64,000 nt of DNA from Caulobacter rhizosphaerae (lineage in GTDB: Bacteria > Pseudomonadota > Alphaproteobacteria > Caulobacterales > Caulobacteraceae): positions 1,116,001 through 1,180,000 of the forward strand of contig NZ_CP048815.1 of assembly GCF_010977555.1 (NCBI RefSeq), read 5' to 3'. The notes under the pieces are model-generated. The model was not told the DNA's origin. It saw only the letters and a program-made list of their open reading frames with translations, and did not search any database. Position 1 is the first letter of the stretch. Each line of letters starts with the position of its first letter. The position numbers and the translations under genes are program-made. Below are positions 34,386-42,544 of the stretch, one piece after another.

Positions 34386-35633
34386 TTATCCGATAGGCTT
34401 GGCCTTGGCGGCTTCCTTCGTCGCGTAGTCCTGGGCCTGCCGCACGATGCGCAGCACGTTGCCGCCCCAGATCGCCGCCACGTCGGCGTCGGTGTAGCCG
34501 GCCGCCTTCAGCCGGGCGGTGACCTTGGGCAGGTCGGCGACGTCCTCGAAGCCGATCACCCCGCCGCCGCCGTCCCAGTCGGCGCCGATCCCCACATGCT
34601 CGGGCCCGACCACCTTCAGGGTGTGGGTCAGGCTGGCCATGAAGTCCTCGAAGCTGGCGCGGACCGGCGGGAACTTCGCGTCGACCTCGGCGCGCTTCTT
34701 CAGATAGGCGACCATCTGCGCCTCGGTCGCCGTCTCGCTGTCGGGCGCGGTCCCCAGGGCCTTCAGGGCGGCCACGCGTTCGGGGCTGGCGGCGGTGTTC
34801 TTCAGATAGACCGAGTTGATGCAGATCACGCCGCCGGCGTCGGCGATCTTCTTCAGCCGGCCGTCGTCAAGATTACGCGGGTGGTCGTAGATCGCCCTGG
34901 CCCCCGAGTGCGAGGCGATGATCGGGACCTTCGACAGCTGCACGGCCTGGTCCACCACGTCGTCGGAGGCGTGGCTGACGTCGACCAGGATCCCCAACCG
35001 GTTGGCCTCGGCCAGCCAGCGCAGGCCCAGGGGCGAGAAGCCATGCCAGATCGGCTTGTCGGTCGAGCTGTCGGCGAACTGGTTGTTCTTGAAGTGCACC
35101 GGCCCGGCCATCCGCACGCCGGTCTTGTAGAAGGTGTCCATCAGGGTGAGGTCCTCACCCATCGGCCAGCTGTTCTCGATGCTCTGGAAGACGACCTTCT
35201 TGCCGGCCTTGTTGATCCGCTCGGCGTCGTCGGCGGTGTAGGCCAGCTCGAACCTGTCCGAATGGCCCGCGACCATCTCCCGGATCTCGGTCGCGCGCTC
35301 CAGGGCGAAGTCGCGGGCCTGGCGATAGCCCTCGGCGGTCAGGTCACCCTGGGCTGTGTAGATCACGAAGAACCCGCCATCCAGGCCGCCGGCGTCCATG
35401 CGCGGCAGGTCCACCTGGGTGCCGTCGGCCTTGACCGCGTGCCGCTCGACCATGCTCCAGCCCTGGCGGGCGAAGTGCTCGGGGGTGTCCAGGTGGGTGT
35501 CCAGGGTCAGGGCCCGTTCGTGCAGGGCGCGGTCGGCCTTAGAGACCTCACCCGGCTTGGGAGCGTCCGCCGCATCAGCGGTTGAGGCGAGGAGGGCGGC
35601 GGAGCCGAAGAGAACGGTCAGCAGGCGGGTCAT
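34386..35633 (-). CDS. Membrane/renal-type dipeptidase (peptidase M19)
   Basis: 415 residues with a signal peptide (about 1-21). The M19 metal site is seen in [13 protein letters not shown] (His47, Asp49), the bridging Glu in [13 protein letters not shown], and His residues in [13 protein letters not shown] and [12 protein letters not shown]. The closing [12 protein letters not shown] holds the conserved Asp. It hydrolyses dipeptides, including D-residue-containing ones in this family, in the periplasm or at the outer face. ATG at 35631-35633. It lies upstream of the LprI-like pair on the same strand. Confidence 0.93.
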   Translation of the reverse strand: MTRLLTVLFGSAALLASTADAADAPKPGEVSKADRALHERALTLDTHLDTPEHFARQGWSMVERHAVKADGTQVDLPRMDAGGLDGGFFVIYTAQGDLTAEGYRQARDFALERATEIREMVAGHSDRFELAYTADDAERINKAGKKVVFQSIENSWPMGEDLTLMDTFYKTGVRMAGPVHFKNNQFADSSTDKPIWHGFSPLGLRWLAEANRLGILVDVSHASDDVVDQAVQLSKVPIIASHSGARAIYDHPRNLDDGRLKKIADAGGVICINSVYLKNTAASPERVAALKALGTAPDSETATEAQMVAYLKKRAEVDAKFPPVRASFEDFMASLTHTLKVVGPEHVGIGADWDGGGGVIGFEDVADLPKVTARLKAAGYTDADVAAIWGGNVLRIVRQAQDYATKEAAKAKPIG

Positions 35634-35699
35634 CTGGGCTCCGACGCGGCGTTGAGGCGGCCACGCTCGGGGATCGCGGGCGGACGGTCAAGGCCGCAA

Positions 35700-35800
35700 G
35701 CCCCCTCCGGCCCTTCGGGCCAGCTCCCCCAACGGGGGAGGATCTTTTCCCACCAGATGCTCCCCCTTTGGGGGAGCTGTCGCGGAGCGACTGAGGGGGC
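35700..35800 (+). repeat. Palindromic repeat, family C (copy 3)
   Basis: It begins gccccctccggcccttcggg and ends gctgtcgcggagcgactgag plus a G run. It matches the g14 copy (5609-5706) nearly base for base, apart from the central loop. Here it lies in a 195-bp gap between the dipeptidase and an RcnB-like gene and codes for nothing. Confidence 0.85.
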
Positions 35801-35828
35801 TCGCTCCGCGATCAAGCCGTACGATGGG

Positions 35829-36404
35829 CTAGTAGAACGCCCCGTAGATGGCGTCGTCGATCCGTCCGGTGCGGGTGTCGACCAGCAGCAGGTCGGGCCC
35901 GTAGCGCACCCAGCGGTAGCCCCACGGCGGACCTTCCAGCCCCATGCGCCAGTAGTCTTCGTAGTAGTAGCCCGGCGTCAGGAACAGCGACGGCAGCATC
36001 AGGCCGATGGTCCAGCGCCTATAGCGATAGCCGCGCGGATAGCGCCAGCGCGGTCCGCGGATCGGCCGGAAGCCGGGGGGACGGCCCGAGCCGGGGCGGT
36101 GCGGTCCCAGGGGCGGCGGCCGGCCGGGACGCGGCGGCGGCGGACGATGGCCGCCCGGCGGACGGGGCGGCGGCTTCGGCGTGGGCCGAGGCGGCGGACC
36201 GCCGGGGTTGGGTCTTGGCGGCGGGCCCGATCCCGAGGGCGGGCGTCCGCCACCCTGTCCGCCACCGGCACCGCCGCCGGAGCCGGGAGGTCGTCCTCCG
36301 CCTTGTCCGCCGCCGGGGCGGCCGTGCGGTTCGTTCGACTGGGCCAGGCCGATGCCGGGGATCAGCAGGCCCAGGGCCGAGGCGAGGAGAAAACGCCGGT
36401 TCAT
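35829..36404 (-). CDS. RcnB-like periplasmic protein with a long Pro/Gly-rich linker
   Basis: 191 residues. Signal peptide about 1-21 (ending GIGLAQ). Residues about 28-120 are a Gly-Arg-Pro-rich low-complexity region. The C-terminal 65 residues have the RcnB/DUF-like pattern GYYYEDYWRMGLEGPPWGYR, then WVRYGPDLLLVDTRTGRI. RcnB in E. coli helps nickel/cobalt homeostasis, but most alphaproteobacterial relatives are untested. The linker length is probably variable between strains because its repeats are prone to slippage. Confidence 0.82.
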   Translation of the reverse strand: MNRRFLLASALGLLIPGIGLAQSNEPHGRPGGGQGGGRPPGSGGGAGGGQGGGRPPSGSGPPPRPNPGGPPPRPTPKPPPRPPGGHRPPPPRPGRPPPLGPHRPGSGRPPGFRPIRGPRWRYPRGYRYRRWTIGLMLPSLFLTPGYYYEDYWRMGLEGPPWGYRWVRYGPDLLLVDTRTGRIDDAIYGAFY

Positions 36405-36491
36405 CGCAATCCTCCGAAAGCCCCCCGGCCGAGGTCGACTATAGCCCGCGATCGAAAATGCAAAAGCAGGTTGTATCGATGCGCCGCTCGC

Positions 36492-37244
36492 TCAGAACAG
36501 TCCCAGCGCCTTGAAGCTGGCCACGCCGTCGCGGCCGACCACCAGGTGGTCGTGGACATTGATCTTCAGCGCCTTGCCGGCCTCGACGATCTGCTTGGTC
36601 ATCTCGATGTCGGGCCGCGACGGGGTGGGGTCGCCGCTGGGATGGTTGTGCAGCAGGATGATGTTGCTGCTCGACAGCTCCAGCGCCCGGCGCATCACCT
36701 CGCGCGGATAGACCGGGGCGTGGTCGACCGTGCCGTGGTTCATCACCTCGTCGGCGATCAGCTGGTTCTTGTTGTCGAGGAACAGCACGCGGAACTGCTC
36801 GCGCGGCTCGTTGGCCAGGGCGACGCGGACATAGCCCAGCAGCGCCGTCCAGGACGAGATCACCGTCCGCTTGGCGATCTTGTCGCGGCCGGCCCGCAGG
36901 GCGGCCTCGTGCAGCAGCTTCAGGTCGATCGCGGCGGTCTCGCCGACGCCGGGCACGGTCTTCAGCTCCTCGATCGAGGCCGAGATCGTCGCCCCGAACG
37001 AGCCGAACCGGGCCAGCAGCGCCTTGGCCTTCGGCTTGACGTCGCCGCGTGCGAAAGTGCGGAACAGGTACAGCTCCAGCAGTTCGTAGTCGGGCAGGGC
37101 CGCCAGTCCGCCGGCCTTGGCCCGCTCGCGCAGGCGCTCGCGATGGCCAAGCTGGTGGGCGGCCGGGCTCCTGGCCGGCGGGTCGGCCGGGGCGGCGTCG
37201 GCCACGCCCGGCGGGGTCGCCTTCAGTGATCTGCCGCTGACCAT
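36492..37244 (-). CDS. radC: RadC-family JAB/MPN-domain protein
   Basis: 250 residues. A helix-hairpin-helix region (about 85-105, LKTVPGVGETAAIDLKLLHE) is followed by the JAMM metalloprotease-like domain: LLHNHPSGDPTPSRPDIEMT with His199, His201 and Asp212. RadC was once linked to DNA repair, but the biochemical role is unsettled. The N-terminal 30 residues are Ala/Pro-rich and probably disordered. Start ATG 37242-37244. It is in the same direction as map, about 100 bp downstream of it. Confidence 0.93.
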   Translation of the reverse strand: MVSGRSLKATPPGVADAAPADPPARSPAAHQLGHRERLRERAKAGGLAALPDYELLELYLFRTFARGDVKPKAKALLARFGSFGATISASIEELKTVPGVGETAAIDLKLLHEAALRAGRDKIAKRTVISSWTALLGYVRVALANEPREQFRVLFLDNKNQLIADEVMNHGTVDHAPVYPREVMRRALELSSSNIILLHNHPSGDPTPSRPDIEMTKQIVEAGKALKINVHDHLVVGRDGVASFKALGLF

Positions 37245-37297
37245 CGCACCCCCGCCTTGCGAGAGCGAATTAGGTCAGATCAATTGAGGGTTGTCGA

Positions 37298-37340
37298 GGC
37301 CCCTCAACCGCTTCGCGACAGCTCGCCCAAAAGGGGAGCC
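37298..37340 (-). repeat. Remnant of a family C repeat at the map 3' end
   Basis: ggcccctcaaccgcttcgcg and acagctcgcccaaaagggga resemble one end of the family C element (minus-strand gctgtcgcgaagcg...gaggg). Only one arm remains. It abuts the map stop codon at 37342. Confidence 0.5.
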
Positions 37341-37341
37341 T

Positions 37342-38172
37342 TCAGCCGCCCAGGATGGCCGGCTGGAACAGGCCGGCGGGCGAGGCGGTGAACACCTCGT
37401 AGCCATCCTCGGTGACGCCGATCGAGTGCTCGCACTGGGCCGACAGCGACTTGTCGCGGGTCACGGCCGTCCAGCCGTCGCCCAGCACCTTCACGGCCGG
37501 CTTGCCCAGGTTCACCATCGGCTCGACGGTGAAGAACATGCCCGGCTTCAGCACCGCGCCCTGGCCGGGGCGGCCGAAGTGCAGGATGTTGGGCGCGTCG
37601 TGGAACACCTTGCCCAGGCCGTGGCCGCAGAAGTCGCGCACCACGCTGCAGCGCTGGGCCTCGACATAGGACTGGATGGCGTAGCCGATGTCGCCCAGGG
37701 TCGCGCCCGGCTTCACCGCGTCCAGGCCGCGCTTCATGCCCTCGTAGGTGATCTCGACCAGGCGGCGGGCGCGGGGCCCCACCTCGCCAACGCCGTACAT
37801 CCGCGAGGTGTCGCCGTGCCAGCCGTCGACGATCACGGTGACGTCGATATTGACGATGTCGCCCTCGCGCAGCGCCCACTCGCCGGGAATGCCATGGCAG
37901 ACCACGTGGTTGCGCGAGATGCAGACCGTCTTGGGATAGCCGCGATAGAACAGGCAGGCGGGCAGGGCGCCGTGGTCGAGGATGAACTCGCGGGCCAGGG
38001 CGTCCAGGTGGTCCGACGACACCCCGGGCTGGACGTGCGGGATCAGCATGTCCAGGCACTCGGCCGCCAGCTTGCCGGCGCGGCGCATGCCCTCGAAATC
38101 TGCGGGCTTGTGGATCTTGATCGCGCCGGTGCGGGTCTCGGCTTCGATCTCGGCCGTGTCTTCAAGGGTCAT
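37342..38172 (-). CDS. map: Methionine aminopeptidase, type I
   Basis: 276 residues, slightly longer than the 260 usual, with a short N-terminal extension. Type I metal-site motifs are all present: NHVVCHGIPGEW (His), INIDVTVIVDGWHGDTSRMY (two Asp), GHGLGKVFHDAPNILHFG (His), FFTVEPMV (Glu) and QCEHSIGVTEDG (Glu). It removes the initiator methionine from nascent proteins and is essential in most bacteria. sfsA is 10 bp upstream on the same strand, so the two are probably co-transcribed. Confidence 0.96.
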   Translation of the reverse strand: MTLEDTAEIEAETRTGAIKIHKPADFEGMRRAGKLAAECLDMLIPHVQPGVSSDHLDALAREFILDHGALPACLFYRGYPKTVCISRNHVVCHGIPGEWALREGDIVNIDVTVIVDGWHGDTSRMYGVGEVGPRARRLVEITYEGMKRGLDAVKPGATLGDIGYAIQSYVEAQRCSVVRDFCGHGLGKVFHDAPNILHFGRPGQGAVLKPGMFFTVEPMVNLGKPAVKVLGDGWTAVTRDKSLSAQCEHSIGVTEDGYEVFTASPAGLFQPAILGG

Positions 38173-38182
38173 GGCGGTGGTC

Positions 38183-38896
38183 TCAAACTGTCGGTGCGTC
38201 CCGCCAGGGAATGCGCCGGGAAATACGGATTTCGTTCGGGCTTATGTCGCAACGATAGCACAGAACTTCAACGCCCGCCTCCGCCGCGTCTCTCAGGCCT
38301 CTGGCGTAGACCGGATCCAGGTCCCCGCAGGCGGCGAAGCTGTCGCAGTCGGTGCGCTGGATCACGAACAGCTGCACGGCTCGCGCGCCCTTGGCGACCT
38401 CGGCGGCCAGGTCCTTCAGGTGCTTGGCGCTGCGGGCGGCCACGCAGTCGGGGAACTCGGCCAGGGTCCCGTCGCGGCGGTAGTGGCAGTTCTTGACCTC
38501 CAGCCAGCAGGCCGGCCGGTCAGGGTGGGTCAGCAGGAAGTCGACCCGGCTGGCCTCGCTGTACTTCACCTCGGGGCGAATGGTCGTGTAGCCGGCCAGT
38601 TCCGGGATGGCGTCCGCCGCCAGGGCCTCGGCGACAAGGCGGTTGGGGTTCATGGTGTTGACGCCCACCAGCCCGCCGTCCGCTTCCACCAGTTGCAGCG
38701 TCCAGGCCAGCTTGCGCTTGGGATCGCCCGACCAGGAGACCCAGGCGGCCAGGCCAGGATCCTTCAGGCCCAGCATGGCGCCGGGATTGGGGCAGTGCGC
38801 GGTGATCTCGCGCCCATCGTCCAGCACCATGTCGACGAAGAAACGCTTGTAGCGCTGGACGATGACGCCGCGCGCCATTGGTTGCGGGAGAAGCAT
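38183..38896 (-). CDS. sfsA: SfsA-family DNA-binding/nuclease-like protein
   Basis: 237 residues, ATG 38894-38896. The opening [20 protein letters not shown] is the standard SfsA start, then [41 protein letters not shown] with the PD-(D/E)xK-like core, and [19 protein letters not shown]. Family length about 235. SfsA was named for sugar fermentation stimulation in E. coli; its cellular role is unclear and the fold suggests a nuclease. Divergent from the CinA-type gene at 38948 across 51 bp. Confidence 0.94.
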   Translation of the reverse strand: MLLPQPMARGVIVQRYKRFFVDMVLDDGREITAHCPNPGAMLGLKDPGLAAWVSWSGDPKRKLAWTLQLVEADGGLVGVNTMNPNRLVAEALAADAIPELAGYTTIRPEVKYSEASRVDFLLTHPDRPACWLEVKNCHYRRDGTLAEFPDCVAARSAKHLKDLAAEVAKGARAVQLFVIQRTDCDSFAACGDLDPVYARGLRDAAEAGVEVLCYRCDISPNEIRISRRIPWRDAPTV

Positions 38897-38947
38897 GGGG
38901 GCCTTAAGTCGGACGGCGAAGATGTGCGGATGTAGGGGATCACGGCC

Positions 38948-39727
38948 ATGACCACCACCCAGGCCAAGAGTGGCGAGCGCGTGACGGCGGCGGTCCTGAT
39001 CATCGGCGACGAGATCCTGTCGGGCCGCACCCAGGACGTGAACCTCAACGCCATCGCCAAGTACCTGGCCACCTATGGCGTCGACCTGTGCGAGGCGCGG
39101 GTGGTGCCCGACGTCGAGCAGGAGATCGTCGACGCGGTCAACGCGCTGAGAACCAAGTACGACTATGTCGTCACCACCGGCGGCATCGGCCCCACCCATG
39201 ACGACATCACCGCCGATTCGGTGGCCAAGGCGTTCGGCGTCGCTGCGCCCGAGCATCCCGAGATCATGGCCATGCTGCGCGAGCGCTGGGGCGAGCCCAA
39301 CGCCGCCCGCCGGCGCATGGCCCACGTGCCCGAGGGCGGGACTCTGGTGAAGAACCCCGTACAGGGGCCGCCGGGCTTTCAGATCGGCAATGTCTTCGTG
39401 CTGGCCGGGGTGCCGGCGATCATGCGCGGCATGCTCGACGACGTCGGCCCGCGCCTGCGCACCGGGGCGGTGGTGATCAGCAAGACCGTCCGCGTCACCG
39501 GCACCGGCGAGGGCACGATCGCCGCGCCGCTGGAGGCGGTGGCCAAGGCCCATCCGGACCTGTCGATCGGCAGCTATCCGTTCTTCGCCCCGCCCGACGT
39601 CTACGGCGCCAGCCTGGTGATCCGCGGCCGCGATCCGGCCGAGGTCGATGTGGCGGTCGAGGAGTTGGTGGCCGCGCTGTCGGAGGTCGGGGCGAAGGGG
39701 ATCGAACGGCTGGAGGCGGGAGCCTAG
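38948..39727 (+). CDS. Molybdopterin-binding (CinA N-terminal/MoCF-type) protein
   Basis: 259 residues. The MoCF-like domain is shown by [40 protein letters not shown] and VAKAF. It corresponds to the COG1058 half of CinA; the deamidase half is missing, as in the short stand-alone forms. The full-length paralogues act in pyridine nucleotide recycling; short forms may be ADP-ribose pyrophosphatases. The C-terminal part ([17 protein letters not shown]) is standard for the short family. Divergent from sfsA. Confidence 0.88.
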   Translation: MTTTQAKSGERVTAAVLIIGDEILSGRTQDVNLNAIAKYLATYGVDLCEARVVPDVEQEIVDAVNALRTKYDYVVTTGGIGPTHDDITADSVAKAFGVAAPEHPEIMAMLRERWGEPNAARRRMAHVPEGGTLVKNPVQGPPGFQIGNVFVLAGVPAIMRGMLDDVGPRLRTGAVVISKTVRVTGTGEGTIAAPLEAVAKAHPDLSIGSYPFFAPPDVYGASLVIRGRDPAEVDVAVEELVAALSEVGAKGIERLEAGA

Positions 39728-39752
39728 CTGGCGGCGCTTTTCGTCCCGAAGG

Positions 39753-40142
39753 TCAGGCCACGTCGGCCGTCTCGTCCGGCTCGACCAGGGTCCTGGCGAC
39801 GTTGAGGATCGCCTTGCGGCCCTTGGGCGTGGCCTGGCCATAGGCGCGCAGCAGGTCGATGGCGCCCGGCGTCGAGAGCGCCGTCAGCATGGCCACGTCC
39901 TGCTCGGCCACCACGTCCTCGCCCACCAGGCTGCCGACCGTGGTCTGCAGCTTGGCGGCGATGCGCACCAGCATCGAGGCCGAGACCCGGTTGGTGCCCC
40001 GCTCGTATTTCTGAACCTGCTGGAAGGTCAGTCCCAGCACCTGGGCCAGCTCATCCTGGCTGATCTTCATGTGGCGTCGCTGAACCCGGATGCGGGTGCC
40101 CACCGCGACGTCGATAGGATCTGGACCCGTCGGCGTTTCCAA
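39753..40142 (-). CDS. XRE-family transcriptional regulator
   Basis: 129 residues. A Cro/CI-type helix-turn-helix (about 15-70) reads [40 protein letters not shown]. The C-terminal 50 residues form a short helical tail ending at ETADVA, as in many small Caulobacter XRE regulators. Target unknown. It is convergent with the CinA-type gene (25 bp apart) and divergent from the LuxR-type gene, with 120 bp between. Confidence 0.88.
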   Translation of the reverse strand: METPTGPDPIDVAVGTRIRVQRRHMKISQDELAQVLGLTFQQVQKYERGTNRVSASMLVRIAAKLQTTVGSLVGEDVVAEQDVAMLTALSTPGAIDLLRAYGQATPKGRKAILNVARTLVEPDETADVA

Positions 40143-40261
40143 AAGCCGTCCCCCGCTGAAATGGCGATTTCAGAACTATCGGCTTGGCCTTGGCCGACCG
40201 CAATGCATTCTTGCACCGTATGCGGCGCGTCGGGCGCCGGCGACAAACGTTTTCGAGCGTG

Positions 40262-41119
40262 ATGGACAGGCCTTCGACCCCTCCGGCGCCCAATATTCAG
40301 CTGCTCACTCAACGAGAGCGGGAAGCCCTGCGCTGGGTGGCCGAACACAGGTTGTCCAAAGAAATCGGCCCGCTGATGGGGGTTTCCAAGTCGCGCGCCG
40401 ACGCCCTGGTCGAAAGCGCCTGCCGCAAGCTGGGCGTCAGCGGCCGGCGCGCCGCGGCCCGGGTGCTGGCCGCCCACGACCCCGCCACGCCGCCCGCCGC
40501 CCGCGCGACCCCGAACGGCGGCCCTCCCGGCCATGGGACTGAATCCCACAGCGACTCAATGGGACTGTCGCCCGTCCAGCCAAAGCCGTCCGATGCCGTC
40601 TCGACATTCCGAGAGACGGACCAAGACCGTGAACATGAGCGTGGTGAACGACAACGAAGTGACCAGCCTGGGGGCGACCCGCCTGGGTCTGCTGGTGCGC
40701 CGGGCGCTGCAGGTCCGCGAGGCGGCGGCCCAGTTCGAGCACGACTGGCCGCGGCTGGCGAACCGGCCGCCGATGCCGGGCTTCGCCTGGACGGAGCTGG
40801 AGCGCCAGCTGCAGGACCTGGCGCCGGACGCCCTGTCGCCGATGGTCCGGGACCTGGTCTCGGCGGTCCGCAAGGAGGCGGGCCCCAAGCCGCCGGAGAT
40901 GGTGCTGCGCGAGATCCTGATCATCACGGCCACGTTGCTGGACGAGGCCTTTCACACGAAGTGGCACGAAGCCTGGGCGGAGGGTACGACCATGTCCTGA
41001 GCCCCGCCGTTCGCCTGCTGTTCGTCCTCGCCATCGCCGCCGCCTGCAGCCTGCTGATCGGCGGCCTCCTGGGGACCCGGCAAGTCGCCCATTTCTTCCA
41101 AGTCCTGCGCCACGGCTGA
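40262..41119 (+). CDS. LuxR-type HTH protein with C-terminal membrane helix (contains a nested gene in another frame)
   Basis: 285 residues if the frame is used to its end. Residues about 12-70 form a LuxR-like HTH: LTQREREALRWVAEHRLSKE, IGPLMGVSKSRADALVESAC. Family members in Caulobacter relatives typically have HTH, a short linker and one C-terminal transmembrane helix; here the helix (AVRLLFVLAIAAACSLLIGG) is at about 248-267. The intervening 170 residues look like an out-of-frame shadow, because a separate 121-residue ORF (40635-41000) occupies the same DNA in a different frame. Either the linker is genuinely this odd text, or the HTH and membrane parts were split by an insertion that happens to stay open. 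Confidence 0.55.
   Translation: MDRPSTPPAPNIQLLTQREREALRWVAEHRLSKEIGPLMGVSKSRADALVESACRKLGVSGRRAAARVLAAHDPATPPAARATPNGGPPGHGTESHSDSMGLSPVQPKPSDAVSTFRETDQDREHERGERQRSDQPGGDPPGSAGAPGAAGPRGGGPVRARLAAAGEPAADAGLRLDGAGAPAAGPGAGRPVADGPGPGLGGPQGGGPQAAGDGAARDPDHHGHVAGRGLSHEVARSLGGGYDHVLSPAVRLLFVLAIAAACSLLIGGLLGTRQVAHFFQVLRHG
40635..41000 (+). CDS. Nested ORF of unknown function inside the LuxR-type gene
   Basis: 121 residues from ATG 40635. Composition looks like a real protein, with balanced charge, aromatic residues and helical periodicity, for example LVRRALQVREAAAQFEHDWP, RLANRPPMPGFAWTELERQL, and IITATLLDEAFHTKWHEAW. Third codon positions are strongly G/C in this frame and not in the overlapping one. 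No known family recognised. Its stop is followed within a few bases by the DNA that encodes the membrane helix of the overlapping frame. Confidence 0.65.
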   Translation: MSVVNDNEVTSLGATRLGLLVRRALQVREAAAQFEHDWPRLANRPPMPGFAWTELERQLQDLAPDALSPMVRDLVSAVRKEAGPKPPEMVLREILIITATLLDEAFHTKWHEAWAEGTTMS

Positions 41120-41203
41120 ACCCTCGGGGCTGAAATCCTGCGACGGGCGCCGGGGCGTCCGTCATCAGCAATGCGCCCTCGGGCGCTGGGGGAGCACCGT
41201 CAC

Positions 41204-41545
41204 ATGAAACGCCGCATCGTCGCCGAGCGATTGGCCAACCACCTGTTCACCACCGAGGAGGCCGTGGACACCACCCTGGCCCTGATGGGCGACCTGATCG
41301 CGGCCATGCCGCGGGCCCGCCTGGAGGCGGGCCTGGCCGCCCGCGTCGGCCAGCAGGCCGTCGACCGCGTGCTGGAAGCCGCCTCGGGCATGGCCAGCGC
41401 CCGCCGCTCGCTGATCGCCGCCCACGAGGCGCTGGCGGAAGCCAAGGACCAGGTCGGGCTGCGCCGGATCACCCTGGTCGGCGGCGGTGACAAGGCCGGC
41501 GACGTGCCGCGCACCGGCCACCTGCACGAGGTCAAGAGCGCCTGA
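41204..41545 (+). CDS. Small helical protein of unknown function
   Basis: 113 residues from ATG 41204 (an earlier in-frame ATG at 41171 is possible). All-helical appearance, for example ERLANHLFTTEEAVDTTLAL and AASGMASARRSLIAAHEALA, with a short disordered C-terminus (GDVPRTGHLHEVKSA). No signal peptide or membrane segment. I do not recognise a family; the pattern of paired amphipathic helices would suit a small oligomeric scaffold or granule-associated protein. No operon partner is evident. Confidence 0.7.
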   Translation: MKRRIVAERLANHLFTTEEAVDTTLALMGDLIAAMPRARLEAGLAARVGQQAVDRVLEAASGMASARRSLIAAHEALAEAKDQVGLRRITLVGGGDKAGDVPRTGHLHEVKSA

Positions 41546-41613
41546 GCCGCCGTCGGAGGCCTTGGCCCAGCCGCGATTCGTGAGACACATGTCGCTCCTG
41601 GCGCGGGGGCGGC

Positions 41614-42057
41614 ATGTTTTTCTTTTCGAACTTCTTCTCGATCCTGCCGACCCAGATCGCCGCCATGGTCATGCTGGCGGTCTGCGCCCTGGCCCTGCTG
41701 GTCGGCCGACGCCTGGAGCGCGGCCTGGCCGTGGTCACCGTCGTGGCCTGGTTCCTCTCCGCCGCCGTCCAGTCCCCCGACCGGGCGGCGGTGCAGTGGG
41801 GAATCTTCACGGTCGACATCGTCTACCTTCTGGTCCTGATCGCCCTGTGCTCGTTCGAGCGCCGGGTCTGGATTCTGTTCATGACCGCCTTCCAGCTGCT
41901 GGTGGTGCTGACCCACGTGGCCTTCCTGATCGACCACACCCTGATGCAGTGGGGCTTCTTCTCGGCCTACTACCTCTGGAGCGACGCCCAGCTGGCGGCG
42001 TTCGCGGTCGGCGTGGTCCAGGCGGGATGGGGGCGATGGAAGGCCCGGAAGGCCTGA
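41614..42057 (+). CDS. Small polytopic membrane protein of unknown function
   Basis: 147 residues with about four transmembrane helices (roughly 12-30, 38-54, 64-82 and 86-105) and one more near 125-140. The start is MFFFSNFFSILPTQIAAMVM. No recognised family. Its stop codon (42055-42057) directly abuts the 3' CCA of a tRNA gene on the other strand, leaving no intergenic room for a terminator. It could be a phage- or element-derived remnant next to a tRNA, but nothing else in the sequence supports integration. Confidence 0.72.
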   Translation: MFFFSNFFSILPTQIAAMVMLAVCALALLVGRRLERGLAVVTVVAWFLSAAVQSPDRAAVQWGIFTVDIVYLLVLIALCSFERRVWILFMTAFQLLVVLTHVAFLIDHTLMQWGFFSAYYLWSDAQLAAFAVGVVQAGWGRWKARKA

Positions 42058-42144
42058 TGGTGCGGGCGGCCGGGATCGAACCGGCATAGCCTTGCGGCTG
42101 ACAGATTTTAAGTCTGTTGCGTCTACCAGTTTCGCCACGCCCGC
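42058..42144 (-). tRNA. tRNA-Leu (UAA)
   Basis: 87 bases on the minus strand including an encoded CCA. The acceptor stem GCGGGCG pairs with CGCCCGC. The anticodon loop CTTAAAA gives anticodon UAA. A long variable arm (CAGCCGCAAGGCTA) is present as expected for leucine, and the T loop is GTTCGATCC. It decodes UUA (and UUG by wobble), codons that are very rare in this GC-rich DNA. Confidence 0.97.
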
Positions 42145-42257
42145 ACGGGTCCGACGACCCCTACAGCAGGTCGATTCCGGCGTCGAGGCGCCTGATGTCG
42201 GGCGGGCGGTCGGAACGCCGTCGCACGTGAGGACTTCTCCACGCAGGAGGATCCCCC

Positions 42258-42422
42258 ATGACCGACAAGAAGACCGACGACCTGGACGAGGCGCTCAAGG
42301 CCGATCCCAAGCCCAAGCTGGACGACCAGGGCGACATCGCCGCCGACGACGCCGGCGCCACCGCCATGGCCGAGCGCGTGACCCGGTCCGCCGGGGTGCA
42401 GGGCGACGAGAAAGACCGCTAG
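42258..42422 (+). CDS. Small acidic protein of unknown function (54 residues)
   Basis: ATG 42258 has a strong AGGAGG at 42245-42250. The 54-residue product is very polar: MTDKKTDDLDEALKADPKPK, then an acidic LDDQGDIAADDAGA, then AMAERVTRSAG and GDEKDR. No hydrophobic core is apparent, so it is probably disordered. The Shine-Dalgarno and codon bias make translation likely. It stands alone between the tRNA and an amidohydrolase gene. Confidence 0.65.
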   Translation: MTDKKTDDLDEALKADPKPKLDDQGDIAADDAGATAMAERVTRSAGVQGDEKDR

Positions 42423-42544
42423 CCACCGACCGAGGCGCCCGCCTTCGCGGCGCCGGAGGTAAACGCGGCCGTTACGGCTCGACGCGCGGCCGACGCATGA
42501 TAGCGTCGCCATCCTCGATCGTTCGAGGACGGGGAAAGGTGATC

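Noticed and set aside
41041..41119. Independent small membrane peptide encoding only the helix at the end of the LuxR-type frame.
   Set aside because: There is no ATG, GTG or TTG with a ribosome site directly before the helix in that frame, so it is kept as part of the longer overlapping frame.
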